Source: Amycolatopsis vastitatis
Lineage (GTDB): Bacteria; Actinomycetota; Actinomycetes; Mycobacteriales; Pseudonocardiaceae
DNA: 64,000 nucleotides
Direction of reading: 5' to 3'
Assembly (NCBI RefSeq): GCF_002234595.1
Contig: NZ_NMUL01000043.1
Coordinates: 111,139 to 175,138 of the forward strand
The position numbers and the translations under genes are program-made. The notes beneath the pieces were generated by a model, which saw only the letters and a list, made by a program, of their open reading frames with translations, made no database searches and was not told where the DNA came from. Within the stretch, counting starts at the first letter, position 1. The number at the start of each line of letters is the position of its first letter. Positions 32,236-41,528 of the stretch are shown here, one piece after another.

Positions 32236-33104
32236 TGCCCACGCTCCAGGAAACCGCGGCCCGCCGCACCACCGTGGCACGCTCCGCGTGGGTGCCGCGG
32301 CGCATCCGCAAACCGGCGTCGTGGTGGCAGCCGCTCGTGGCCTTCGGCGTCTTCATCGGGGTGTGGTACGCGGTGGCGGCGTATTACGACAAGAAGGTCG
32401 AGTCGCCTTACCTCGTGCCGTACCCGCACCTCGTGCTTACGGCGATCCTCAACGACACCCGCCCCGACGGCGCTCCGACCGGGTTCAACGCGGACCTGTG
32501 GGCCGCACTCGGCCGCACGACGGTCGTTTCGCTCGTCGGTCTCGGCGCCGCGATCGTCCTCGGAGTCCTGTGGGCCACCGTCATGGCCCAGGCCAAGGGC
32601 CTCGAGAAGGCGCTGTATCCGTACGCCGTCGTGCTCCAGTGCGTGCCGATCCTCGCGCTCGTGCCGCTCATCGGAGCGCTGTTCGGCTACGCCTTCCTCT
32701 CCCGCGTGATCGTCACCGTCATGATCGCGCTGTTCCCCATGGTCTCCAACACGCTCTTCGGCCTGCACTCCACGGACCGCGCGCAACGCGAGCTCTTCGC
32801 ACTCCAAGGCGCCGGCCGGCTGACCCGGCTCCTCAAGCTGCAGATCCCGGCCGCCCTCCCCTCGATCTTCGTCGGCCTCCGCACGTCGGCGGGCCTGTCC
32901 GTGATCGGCGCGATCGTGGGCGACCAGTTCTTCCAGCGCGGCGAGCCCGGCCTCGGCGTCCTCATCCAGGTCACGGCATCACGCCTGATGGGGCCCGAGC
33001 TCTACGCGACGATCATCATCGCCTCGCTCTACGGCATCGCCGTCTTCCTCGCCTTCGGACTCATCGGCCGGCTCGCGGTCGGCCGCTGGTTCGACTTCAC
33101 CTGA
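32235..33104 (+). CDS. ABC importer permease (NitT/TauT family)
   Basis: A 289-aa BPD-type permease with about six transmembrane helices. The EAA-like loop is ELFALQGAGRLTRLLKLQIP, with AALPSIFVGLRTSAGLSVIG after it, diagnostic of SsuC/TauC-like permeases. A 30-residue basic N-terminal tail precedes the first helix. ATG at 32235 overlaps the ATPase stop (TGATG). It forms the membrane channel of the importer. Confidence 0.93.
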   Translation: MPTLQETAARRTTVARSAWVPRRIRKPASWWQPLVAFGVFIGVWYAVAAYYDKKVESPYLVPYPHLVLTAILNDTRPDGAPTGFNADLWAALGRTTVVSLVGLGAAIVLGVLWATVMAQAKGLEKALYPYAVVLQCVPILALVPLIGALFGYAFLSRVIVTVMIALFPMVSNTLFGLHSTDRAQRELFALQGAGRLTRLLKLQIPAALPSIFVGLRTSAGLSVIGAIVGDQFFQRGEPGLGVLIQVTASRLMGPELYATIIIASLYGIAVFLAFGLIGRLAVGRWFDFT

Positions 33105-33133
33105 TCTCCCCGCACCCCCCGAAACGGAGCCCC

Positions 33134-34324
33134 ATGCGCACCCGACCCCGCACTGCCGCCGTCACCCTGTCCGTCGCGACTCTCGCCGTCGCCCTCACCG
33201 CCTGCGGCGGGAGCGGTTCGGCCGACGCCGGCGCAGCGCCCGCGGCGCCCACCCCGACCGGGCCCGCCATCGACCTCGCCGGGGTGTGCCCGGCCACCGT
33301 CGTCGTCCAGACCGACTGGAATCCCGAGGCCGACCACGGGCACGTCTACCAGCTGCTCGGCCCCAACCCCGCGATCGACGCCAGTCAGAAGTCCGTGACG
33401 AGCGACCTCTACGCCAACGGCAGGCCGACCGGCGTCAAGCTCCAGGTCCGCGCCGGCGGGCCGGCGATCGGCTTTTCGAAGGTCTCAGCCCAGATGAACC
33501 AGGACAAGTCGATCACCCTCGGCTACGTCTCCACCGACGAGGCCATCCAGTTCTCCGGGGACATGCCGACCACCGCGGTGTTCGCCGAGAACGACAAGTC
33601 GCCGATGATGATCATGTGGGACCCGAAGACCTACCCGGACGTCACCACGATCAAGGACCTCGGCACCCGGCTCCAGGCGAACGGCGGCGTCGTCCGCTAC
33701 TTCAACGGCGCCGCGTACATGTCCTACCTCACCGGAGCGGGCTACCTGCCGGCCGGCGTTCTCGACGGGAGCTACGACGGCGCCCCGGCGAAGTTCGTGA
33801 CCGCCAAGGGCAAGGACGCGCAGCAGGGCTTCGCGACCGCTGAACCGTACGTCTACCAAAACGAAATCGCCGCGTGGGGCAAGCCGCTCAAGTTCCAGCT
33901 CGTCGCGGACACCGGCTGGTCCCCGTACCCCGAGACGATGTCCGTCCGCACCGCCGACCTGGCCTCGCTCTCGCCGTGCCTCAAGAAGCTCGTGCCCGTC
34001 ATGCAGCAGGCCGACGTCGACTTCGTGAAGAACCCGGCGGCGACGAACGACCTCATCGTCAAGCTGGTGCAGGCCTACAACAACGGCTGGACGTACGACG
34101 CCGCGGTGGGCAAGGCCGCCGTGGCCCAGATGAAGGACCTCAAGATCGCGACCGACGCCGGGAACGGGCACGTCGGCGCGATGGACGACAAGCGCGTCTC
34201 CGACCTCATCAAGACGGCGGCGCCGATCTTCGGCAAGTCGGGCGGGCACGTCAAGGACGGGCTCACCGCCACCGACCTCGTCACGAACCAGTTCCTCGAC
34301 CCGAAAATCGGCTTCGGCTGGTGA
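33134..34324 (+). CDS. ABC importer substrate-binding lipoprotein (NMT1-like)
   Basis: A 396-aa extracellular solute-binding protein. The lipobox ALTAC places lipidated Cys24. The start of the mature domain, VVVQTDWNPEADHGHVYQLL, resembles NMT1/THI5-like binding proteins that capture pyrimidine-type ligands (known members bind hydroxymethyl- or formylaminopyrimidine). A pyrimidine-like ligand fits the two cyclic-amide hydrolases beside it. GGAG precedes the ATG. Ligand identity is inference. Confidence 0.9.
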   Translation: MRTRPRTAAVTLSVATLAVALTACGGSGSADAGAAPAAPTPTGPAIDLAGVCPATVVVQTDWNPEADHGHVYQLLGPNPAIDASQKSVTSDLYANGRPTGVKLQVRAGGPAIGFSKVSAQMNQDKSITLGYVSTDEAIQFSGDMPTTAVFAENDKSPMMIMWDPKTYPDVTTIKDLGTRLQANGGVVRYFNGAAYMSYLTGAGYLPAGVLDGSYDGAPAKFVTAKGKDAQQGFATAEPYVYQNEIAAWGKPLKFQLVADTGWSPYPETMSVRTADLASLSPCLKKLVPVMQQADVDFVKNPAATNDLIVKLVQAYNNGWTYDAAVGKAAVAQMKDLKIATDAGNGHVGAMDDKRVSDLIKTAAPIFGKSGGHVKDGLTATDLVTNQFLDPKIGFGW

Positions 34325-34335
34325 ACAGGAGCGCC

Positions 34336-35670
34336 ATGACCAGCACTGAGAGCATCGAGGCGCTGCGTGCCGAACTCGTCGAGCTGCTCGGCGAGCGCGG
34401 CGTGAGCGCCGACCCCAAGACCCGTGAGCGCGCCTCGGTCGACGAGGCCACGATGAGCCCCATCCTCACCGAGCAGCTCCCGCTCGGCCTCGCCGACCTC
34501 GTGGCCTACCCGGCGGACGCGGAGCAGATCGCGGCGGTCGTGGCCGCCGCGACCCGCCACCGCGTCCCCGTCACGGCCCGCGGCAAGGGCACCGGCAACT
34601 ACGGGCAGGGCATCCCGCTGCACGGCGGCCTGGTCCTCGACACGACGCGCGCCCGCGCCGTCGTCGAGGTGGGCGACGGCGTCATCACGGCCGAAGCCGG
34701 CGCCTCCATGGCGCTCCTGGAACGGACGGCCGACGCGAGCGGCCAGCAGCTCTGGATGTACCCGTCGACCGCGCAGTCGACCCTGGGCGGTTTCCTCTCC
34801 GGGGGCTCGGGCGGCACGGGGTCGATCGCGCACGGCACGAACTGGGAAGGCTTCGTCGTCGCGCTCGACGTCGCACTCCCGGGCCCCGAGCCGGTCCTCG
34901 CCCACGTCGAGGGCGAAGACGCGCGGCCCTTCGTGCACACCTACGGCACCGCGGGAGTGATCGCCCGCGCGACGGTCCGGCTCGAACCGGCCCAGGACTG
35001 GCGTGCCATCTACGCGAGCTTCCCTGCCTTCGAGGAGGCGCTCGGCGCGGTACGGACACTCCGCGCGCTCGACCCGCCGCCCCGGCTCGTGAGCGCGGAC
35101 CGGGCCGCGGTGGCGGAACGGCTCCCCGAGGACCCCGCGATCCCCGCCGGGCGCGCGAGCCTGCGCGCGATCGTCGACGCGGTGGCGCTCGACGAGGCGT
35201 CGTCGCTCATCTCCGCCGCCGGCGGCTCGGTCGAAGACGTGCGCGAGGGGGCCCAGCAGACGATCAAGGTTTCGATGCTCTCGTACAACCACCCCATCTG
35301 GTGGCTCAAGAAGAACAGCCCCGGACGGGAGTACTTCCACGTCGAAGTCGGTGGTGAGGCGCTGATCGACCGCATCCACGAGGTCGAGGCCGTGTACCCC
35401 GGCGGCATGCTGCACATCGAGGCCGCACATCGCTTCCCCATCGGGATGCTCACCGCGGAGTACACGGGCGCGGCGGACGTCTACGCGGGGTACGCGAAGC
35501 TCGTCGAACTCGGCGTGCGGGTCCACAGCCCGCACCAGTACTACGTCGACCACGGAGTCGAAGAGCTCCTCGCGCTCAAACAGCGCACCGACCCGGACGG
35601 GCTGCTCAACCCCGGCCACCTCGGCGTGCCCGAGCTCGCCGTCACCCTGCCCGCGCAAGCCAAGATCTGA
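34336..35670 (+). CDS. FAD-linked oxidase (PCMH type)
   Basis: A 444-aa flavoprotein. The FAD-binding PCMH domain spans about residues 55-225 with RGKGTGNYGQGIPLHGG and STLGGFLSGGSGGTGS; the C-terminal domain resembles glycolate oxidase/D-lactate dehydrogenase-type oxidases (LNPGHLG near the end). There is no BBE-type domain or signal peptide. It probably oxidises a ring or side-chain carbon of the imported compound in the cytosol. AGGAG precedes the ATG, 11 bases after the binding-protein stop. Confidence 0.88.
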   Translation: MTSTESIEALRAELVELLGERGVSADPKTRERASVDEATMSPILTEQLPLGLADLVAYPADAEQIAAVVAAATRHRVPVTARGKGTGNYGQGIPLHGGLVLDTTRARAVVEVGDGVITAEAGASMALLERTADASGQQLWMYPSTAQSTLGGFLSGGSGGTGSIAHGTNWEGFVVALDVALPGPEPVLAHVEGEDARPFVHTYGTAGVIARATVRLEPAQDWRAIYASFPAFEEALGAVRTLRALDPPPRLVSADRAAVAERLPEDPAIPAGRASLRAIVDAVALDEASSLISAAGGSVEDVREGAQQTIKVSMLSYNHPIWWLKKNSPGREYFHVEVGGEALIDRIHEVEAVYPGGMLHIEAAHRFPIGMLTAEYTGAADVYAGYAKLVELGVRVHSPHQYYVDHGVEELLALKQRTDPDGLLNPGHLGVPELAVTLPAQAKI

Positions 35671-35680
35671 ACGGGACCGG

Positions 35681-36472
35681 ATGAACCGCACCATCACGGA
35701 ACTCGCGGGTCCGTCGCTCGCGGACCGGATCGGCAAGGAATCGATCGTGGTCCTCCCCACGGGCGCGATCGAGCACCACGGGCCGCACCTGCCGCTCAGC
35801 ACCGACGCCCTGATCGCGGAAGCAGTCGCCGACGCCGCCGTCGAGCGCGCCGCTTCCGCGGGTGTCGACGTCTGGCAGCTCCCGACGCTCACCTACACGA
35901 AATCGGACGAGCACAGCTGGGCACCCGGCACGGTCTGGCTCGACACCGAGACCCTGTTCCGCACCGTCGTCGAAATCGGGCGGGCGGTGGAGCTCATGGG
36001 GGCCGGGACACTCGTGTTCGTCAACGGGCACGGGGGCAACGTCGCGCTCCTGCAAGTGGCGCTGCGGGAGATCCGCAAACGCTTCGGGCTCAAGACGTTC
36101 CTCATGCCCTCGCTCGCCCGCACGGACCCGCCCGCGGGCGAAGGACTCGACGAGCGCGACCTCGGCATCCACGGCGGCGCCGCGGAGACCTCTCTCGTCC
36201 TGCACCTGCGCCCCGACCTCGTGGACCTCTCGCGGACCGAGCGCTGGGTGCCCGAGCACCTGGCGGACTTCCGCCACATCGGGTTCAACGGGCGCCCGGT
36301 GAGCTTCGGCTGGCTGTCGAACGACTTCGGCACCCCGGGTGTCGTCGGAGATCCCACACAGGCGACACCCGCCTACGGCGAGGTGCTCTGGGAGGCGTCG
36401 GTGCACCAGGCGGTCGAGTCCCTACTCGAGATCGCCCGCTTCGAGCACAACCCGGCGGCAGCCACCGGCTGA
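35681..36472 (+). CDS. Creatininase-family amidohydrolase
   Basis: A 263-aa metal hydrolase of the creatininase fold. The metal site is present: Glu31/His33 in IEHHGPHLPLSTD with Asp42, His117 in VNGHGGN, and His164 with Glu169 in IHGGAAETS. Family members open cyclic amides or remove formyl groups from amino-pyrimidines. It is the last gene of the rightward arm, 10 bases after the oxidase. Its stop is only 10 bases from the broken small gene that begins the island. Confidence 0.92.
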   Translation: MNRTITELAGPSLADRIGKESIVVLPTGAIEHHGPHLPLSTDALIAEAVADAAVERAASAGVDVWQLPTLTYTKSDEHSWAPGTVWLDTETLFRTVVEIGRAVELMGAGTLVFVNGHGGNVALLQVALREIRKRFGLKTFLMPSLARTDPPAGEGLDERDLGIHGGAAETSLVLHLRPDLVDLSRTERWVPEHLADFRHIGFNGRPVSFGWLSNDFGTPGVVGDPTQATPAYGEVLWEASVHQAVESLLEIARFEHNPAAATG

Positions 36473-36482
36473 CCGCGTTGGG

Positions 36483-36758
36483 TCAGCGGTCGAGCCAGGG
36501 AGCCAGCAGCTTCTCCAGATCCGCGTCCGACAACGCCCGCGGGCCACCGTGGAACTCGTGCCATCGGGCCGCGTCGCATGCAGCCGCGTACTCCACCTCG
36601 AACGCCCGCATCAGGACGTACATGAACGTCACCGAGCTGAACCGCTCACCCAGCAACGTCCGGGCTTCTCGAGAACCACTTCGGTGGCGCCGCGGCCGAC
36701 CACGTCCGCGAGCCGAAGCTCCTCCGCAGCCGGATCCAACAGGCTGGGGGCATACATC
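36483..36758 (-). pseudogene. Broken duplicate of the small gene beside rlmN
   Basis: A copy of the 88-aa gene at 43975-44241. The last 62 codons are in the 187-bp perfect repeat. The first part, starting MYAPSLLDPAAEELRLADV, is a diverged version of the other copy, and its reading frame is out of register with the repeat at the junction near 36673. The protein would therefore be nonsense after about residue 29. This is a chimeric, inactive copy. Confidence 0.85.
36487..36673. repeat. 187-bp direct repeat, left copy
   Basis: Identical base for base to 43979-44165, with an offset of 7492. It covers the last 62 codons of the small gene beside rlmN and stops within 2 bases of that gene's stop codon. 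It marks the left edge of the accessory island. Confidence 0.95.
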
Positions 36759-36790
36759 ACGACAAACTCTCCATCATCGAAGCGAACAAC

Positions 36791-37338
36791 TCAGCCTTCA
36801 GCGGCCAGCTGGCCACAGGCCGCGGCGATGTCCTGGCCCTGGGTGTCCCCCACGGTGCACGCGACCCGCCGGCGTTCACCAGGCGCACGAACTCCCGCTC
36901 CACCGGCTTCGGCAACGCATCCCACTTACTACCCGACGTCGGGTTCAGCGGAATGACGTTCACGTACACCAGCTGTCAAGGCGCTTGCGCAGCCGCTTCG
37001 CGAGCAACTCGGCCCGCAACGGCTGGTCGTTGATGTCCCGGATCAGGGCGTACTCGATCGAGACTCGGCGGCCGGAGGTGTCGGCGTAGTACCGGGCAGC
37101 GGAGAGGACCTCGTCCACCGACCAGCGCTCGTTCACCGGCACCAGCGTGTTCCGCAGCTCGTCGTCCGGCGTGTGCAGCGAAACCGCCAGGCGAACCTGC
37201 ATCTTCTCGTCCGCCAGCTTGCGGATCGCCGGAGCCAGACCCACCGTCGACACCGTCACCGACCGCTGCCCGATCCCCAGACCGCCCGGTGCAGGGTCCG
37301 TAATCCGACGAACAGCCTAAAGGTTCACCGATCCCCAC
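36791..37338 (-). pseudogene. rlmN: Truncated, frameshifted rlmN remnant
   Basis: Homologous to RlmN from about residue 179 (GIGEPL for MGMGEPL) to the last codon (GQLAAEG). A stretch equal to about eight codons after GEPL is missing. At least two further frameshifts follow: one after AKRLRKRLDS and one in the VNAGG segment. The radical-SAM cysteines and the whole N-terminal half are absent. Together with the broken small gene it repeats the order of the intact rlmN locus at 43975-45380, on the same strand, but most of it is clearly diverged from the intact copy. Confidence 0.92.
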
Positions 37339-37487
37339 CCATTTACAACACCTCTACCAGCACTGATGCGCTCGGTCCGCCATCTACCCTCGGCCCAGGG
37401 CACGCCAGCCCGAGCGGCAATCTCTTGACCGGGTGTCGCGACCTGTGCATGTCGCTCCGCCCAGAGCCAGAGAAGCCGGGCTGACGT

Positions 37488-38690
37488 TCAGCACTGGAAG
37501 AAGGGATCCGCTGGGTCGGTCTTGCTCAAGGTGGGATCGCTTCCGGTCAGTGTCGTTTCCTGGTCGACATGCACGTTGCCGGTCGGACCTTGATTTCCTG
37601 TGTACACCGTCGTGTTGTTCGCCACTCCATAGGATTGGAACGGACCGACGTTGTAGTGCTCGATGGTCGAGTCTCCTGGCGGCACGTACTGGACGTCCAG
37701 GCTCCATTCGTAGTTCGCGTGGCAACTGGTGGCGTTCACCCGCACTCGTGCGTGCCGGGAGGAAGTGACAGTGAAATCAGGTCCGAGGGGAGCGGCCGGC
37801 ATATCCACTTCTGGCGCCCTGCCGGCGTCGCTGACGAAGAGTCCCTTGTCGGCGAAGGTCGGCGCATCGAGGTTGAAGTTGAATATCCGATCTGAGTTGT
37901 ACGGGCCGCAGCCGTCATCTGGGACATAGATCCAAGCCGGCGGCGCGAGGTCCCGACGGTCAATGTGAGGCTGGATATTGACGATTTCAACCGTCTGGTC
38001 ACCGATGGCAGACAGGTCAAGATACAACGTGCCCCTCGTCCAGGAGCCGGCACCTGAGGCGGTCAATCGGCCACGAATGTCCGTCGGGGCGTGGAAGTCG
38101 CTGATATTTCCCATGCCCGGAGGCATGGCGACAGCGCCGAAAGTTGGACATCCACTGACGTAAGGCCATGCCTTGGCGACCGCGAGGGCCGACGGTCGGG
38201 GGCTTGGCGTGCTCGGTGCGGCGCCCATCGTCCCCCCGTCGTTTGCCGCAGCGCTTGCGGTTCCGCCGGATGAGTGCGACTTGCCGGTCAGTAGCCCGCC
38301 AGCCGTAAGACCGATGACCACGGCGACGAGCACCACGCATCCCAAGGTGAGGATCACGCGTCCGGACGTCTGCCCACCTATCGTGATGTCGCGGCCGGCC
38401 TGCAGCGAGGTGCCAGTGGTCCCGTCCGCGTATTGATGAGTCTTTGACGAGGTCTCGTTAGCCTGAGCACCGGTGGCAGTCTCAGCAAGCTCATGCCCCC
38501 GCCGCCGTGCCTTGCCGATCCCTATGCCGATGGCCCAGCCGGCAAAAGTCAGGACCACAACGGCCGCCCACGCGAGCCAGTTGCTCTTGAGGTCCGTAGC
38601 GACATTGATCACGACGCCCAACGCGGTGGCGATGGCTGCCCCGAGAGCCGATGCGAGCCAGTTCCTACCGGTCATTGTGGTGATCGCCAT
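37488..38690 (-). CDS. Unrecognised three-helix membrane protein with LQAGRDI motif
   Basis: A 400-aa protein with two N-terminal transmembrane helices (LASALGAAIATALGVVINVA; AWAAVVVLTFAGWAIGIGIG), then a cytoplasmic stretch with TSLQAGRDITIGG, a third helix (ILTLGCVVLVAVVIGLTAGG), a Ser/Pro-rich linker and an exported C-terminal domain of about 230 residues with several cysteines. The V/L-QAGRDI motif recurs in actinobacterial proteins linked to NTPase or effector modules, but no partner is obvious here. It is an island gene of unknown function. Confidence 0.75.
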   Translation of the reverse strand: MAITTMTGRNWLASALGAAIATALGVVINVATDLKSNWLAWAAVVVLTFAGWAIGIGIGKARRRGHELAETATGAQANETSSKTHQYADGTTGTSLQAGRDITIGGQTSGRVILTLGCVVLVAVVIGLTAGGLLTGKSHSSGGTASAAANDGGTMGAAPSTPSPRPSALAVAKAWPYVSGCPTFGAVAMPPGMGNISDFHAPTDIRGRLTASGAGSWTRGTLYLDLSAIGDQTVEIVNIQPHIDRRDLAPPAWIYVPDDGCGPYNSDRIFNFNLDAPTFADKGLFVSDAGRAPEVDMPAAPLGPDFTVTSSRHARVRVNATSCHANYEWSLDVQYVPPGDSTIEHYNVGPFQSYGVANNTTVYTGNQGPTGNVHVDQETTLTGSDPTLSKTDPADPFFQC

Positions 38691-39008
38691 CCTGTATCTC
38701 GTCGCTTCCCGTCTTCCCTAGTCGCGTGCTCGTTGCCATTGGTTACAGCCGTAGCCTCTGGAGACGGCAGCGGACGTCCTCAACACCACGAACCACGCTC
38801 GGGAGGAGCCAGCGCAGATCCGACGGACGTAGTCAACACCGTGAAAATCCCGAACAACGCGTGTTCGCGGGATCTCGATAACCTGCTTCGCTGTGCAGCG
38901 CCGATTTGCCGCCAGCATTGATAATGTGACAGGCGCGATGATCTGGCATTTCTGTCACGATCTCGCGTGCGCCGTAACGCCGGGCGAGAACGTCCGGACT
39001 TTCCTGGC
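38691..39008. other. Divergent gap inside the island
   Basis: A 318-base region between the two large island genes. I see no gene, strong promoter or hairpin. Composition is slightly less GC-rich than the flanks. Confidence 0.5.
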
Positions 39009-40616
39009 ATGAACCGCGTGGGTCTGAAGTGGTCGATCGGGATCTCCGCCGTGGTCGCGTGCCTTGCCGCTGCGGCAATCATCTTCGTGGTCACCCGAAC
39101 CACCATCGCCACCGTGCCCTCGCACACGGCGACAGCCAAGGTGACCGATCAGGGCGTGTCCCTCTCCGTCGACGAGGTCACCGTTGCAGGTCCGCCGGGA
39201 ATCGCACCAGCCGGCGCCACCCTTTCGGCCACCACCAGCACCGACGCGCCCTTTGGCGCGGCGGCCGCGATGTTCACCGGTGCAGGTGGGACGCTCGAGC
39301 TCAGCCTCAGCGGCGGGCTCCAGCCCGCACAACCCCTGTCGGTCACGTTCCCCGTCACCGGGCCTGTCCCGGAAAGCGCCGCGGCGACGGTGCTGACCAA
39401 CCCCTCCGGAACCACCGGCACCCATCTCATCCCCGCATCCTTCGATCCCGCACGACGCACGATCACCGCGCAAGTCGACCACCTCAGCAAATTCTGGCCC
39501 GGCTTCTTCAACTTCGGCGCGCTCACCGGCAACATCAAGAACTTCCTCGGCCAGACAACGGGAATCACCGCCGCCAAGCCCGACTGCGCCGGTCAGGCCG
39601 CCAATGGACCCGACGGCACAACCGTCACACTCGGCGGCGATATCAACGGCGCACCGGTGTGGCCCTGCGTCCGCATCGAGGACGGCAAAGCGGTCGTCAC
39701 GCTCACCGGCAACTCACCCCTGCCCTGGCGCATCCGCGCCGCCCCCGCCGCCACCCTGAACCCACCTGGCACGGTGGACGCCTCGAAAGCGCTGGTACTG
39801 GCCGGCTACGACACGCTCGTCAAGACCCGGCCCTACGCCGAGGGCCTGCTCATCCCCGGTGTGCCCCTGACCTACCGGCTTCCCGCAGCCAAGCTCCCCG
39901 GCGTCGTCGCCGGACAAGCCGACGTCGGCACCTATCTCGGCATGGCACTGCTGTTCGGCCTCGACGAGGCCCTCACCGTGTTCGGCGTGAACCTCGGCCA
40001 GATCGGCACCAGCGCCGACGCCCTGCGCTGCCTCGGCGACGCCGTCGACGCTGCCAAACTCGGCACTCACCCCCGCATCGACGCCATCGCCGGGCTCACC
40101 AAAGCCGTCCTGTCGTGCATTGGCGCCGTCGGACACGACGTACCCGGTCCGATCAAGGTGGTCATCGGCATCCTCACCACCGGCATCAGCCTCGTAGCCG
40201 CCGGCCTGCAAGGCGCCGTGCTCACCCTCACCGGCAAAGACACCTTCACCATCAACCTCACCCCCCACCCGCCCCCGATCACCCTCACCACCTTCGCCGC
40301 CGAATGGGGCGGGCACACCCGCCTGCTCGCCATCACCAAGGACGGGCTCGCGACCGAACACATCGACGACGGCTGCTGCACCCCCGTCATCGACCTGACC
40401 TTCCGCCTCTCCCAACCCCGAGGCACACCCGAATACGCCACCGCGACCGCGACCGTCACCAGCGTCACCCTGCTCAACTGGCCTACTGACTTGAAGGCCC
40501 CCACCGTCGGGCAAACCGGCACCCTCAAGCTCCGGCACGGCGTCATCACCGAACCCTTCAGCGGCACCACCTACTGCAGCCTCACCGAACAAGTGCGCAA
40601 CACCTGCGGCGCCTGA
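39009..40616 (+). CDS. Unrecognised 535-aa exported/membrane-anchored protein
   Basis: One N-terminal transmembrane helix (WSIGISAVVACLAAAAIIFV) is followed by a Thr/Ala/Pro-rich beta domain (ATAKVTDQGVSLSVDEVTVA; GTLELSLSGGLQPAQPLSVT). A central helical part has small hydrophobic patches (VVIGILTTGISLVAAGLQGA), and the last 130 residues have cysteines GCCTP, YCSL and NTCGA. I do not recognise a family. The composition and inner hydrophobic helices could suit a secreted membrane-acting protein, but that is speculation. It is divergent from the three-helix protein. Confidence 0.75.
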   Translation: MNRVGLKWSIGISAVVACLAAAAIIFVVTRTTIATVPSHTATAKVTDQGVSLSVDEVTVAGPPGIAPAGATLSATTSTDAPFGAAAAMFTGAGGTLELSLSGGLQPAQPLSVTFPVTGPVPESAAATVLTNPSGTTGTHLIPASFDPARRTITAQVDHLSKFWPGFFNFGALTGNIKNFLGQTTGITAAKPDCAGQAANGPDGTTVTLGGDINGAPVWPCVRIEDGKAVVTLTGNSPLPWRIRAAPAATLNPPGTVDASKALVLAGYDTLVKTRPYAEGLLIPGVPLTYRLPAAKLPGVVAGQADVGTYLGMALLFGLDEALTVFGVNLGQIGTSADALRCLGDAVDAAKLGTHPRIDAIAGLTKAVLSCIGAVGHDVPGPIKVVIGILTTGISLVAAGLQGAVLTLTGKDTFTINLTPHPPPITLTTFAAEWGGHTRLLAITKDGLATEHIDDGCCTPVIDLTFRLSQPRGTPEYATATATVTSVTLLNWPTDLKAPTVGQTGTLKLRHGVITEPFSGTTYCSLTEQVRNTCGA

Positions 40617-40844
40617 ACAACACAGCTCAAAACGCTGATATGCGATCTCAGCGCGCAGCTGGTCAGCACTGAAAATGACAGGAATATGCCGATCAAGTGC
40701 GTGTCACGACAACCGACACGACAGAACGAGGGTTCCCAAACTGGGCCAAGTATGACATAGCTCCGCCGAGTTCGTGCAGGCTAGTCAATTATGCAGCTGG
40801 CTTAGCGGCCAACCTCACACGACCTAAACCTCGAGGAAGTCCGG

Positions 40845-41432
40845 ATGCCTACCGTTCGAACAACGACAGCCATCGTCGCCGCGGCATTAACCTTAAGCTT
40901 GCTCAGCTGCGGCCAGAATACCCGGTCAACCGGCATGGCCAGCCCAGGTCGAGAGACTACTTCAGCGACGAGCCGACCCAAACCATCCACCGTCTCCGCT
41001 CAGCCGCCGCCCGACAGCACCTGCGCTCTGTTGAGCACCAGCACTATGCAAGCTCTCCTTGGTGGCCACGTCGTGGAGAGTTACCGCGCCATGCCGGTTG
41101 ATACTATCCCCGGCTCCATCACACACACCGCCTGCTACTTCCAGCCCGAACCAACTCGCCTGCCAGGCAGCATACTTCTGTCATGCGGATCCGCCGCGCC
41201 CGAACTGTACGCAGATTGGACACAACCCGGAAAGGGCAGCGTCCTCCTAGGAAACGAACCTGCGCCAATGTATGCAGTGAACGGCAGTCCACTGAATGGG
41301 TTTATCTATAAGAAGTACTCTTCCTCCGGAGCGCCCGGCTGCCTGATCGATATCTCATCGGGGATAACGCCACCAACAGAAGGCGCCATGGTAAAAGCGC
41401 TCAGCGAAGCCTACCAAAAGGCCCGCGAATAA
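40845..41432 (+). CDS. Small DUF3558-like lipoprotein
   Basis: A 195-aa lipoprotein with lipobox LLSC (LTLSLLSCGQ) near residue 22, a Ser/Thr/Pro spacer and a domain with cysteines STCALLS, TACYFQ, LLSCGS and GCLIDI. The CALL opening and the cysteine placement resemble DUF3558 lipoproteins of actinomycetes. GAGG precedes the ATG. Base composition is clearly less GC-rich than the core genes, which agrees with acquisition. The IS element lies about 95 bases downstream. Confidence 0.75.
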   Translation: MPTVRTTTAIVAAALTLSLLSCGQNTRSTGMASPGRETTSATSRPKPSTVSAQPPPDSTCALLSTSTMQALLGGHVVESYRAMPVDTIPGSITHTACYFQPEPTRLPGSILLSCGSAAPELYADWTQPGKGSVLLGNEPAPMYAVNGSPLNGFIYKKYSSSGAPGCLIDISSGITPPTEGAMVKALSEAYQKARE

Positions 41433-41522
41433 CATTCCAAGTATTCAACGACATCGCCAAGGCGCGTATCCCTCATCGTCAGACAACAGCACCGCGGACG
41501 TGACCGACATCGCCCCGTCCGA

Positions 41523-41527
41523 CTAAG
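41523..41527. repeat. Putative IS target duplication, left
   Basis: CTAAG, matched by CTAAG at 42399-42403 on the other side. It lies one base outside the inverted repeat. IS5-group elements favour YTAR-type targets, so the duplicated core may be CTAA. Confidence 0.55.
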
Positions 41528-41528
41528 T

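Noticed and set aside
39029..40489. A 486-codon plus-strand frame overlapping the 535-aa island protein
   Set aside because: It is extremely His/Arg-rich, as expected from an out-of-frame reading of a high-GC gene; the 39009 frame has a normal transmembrane start.
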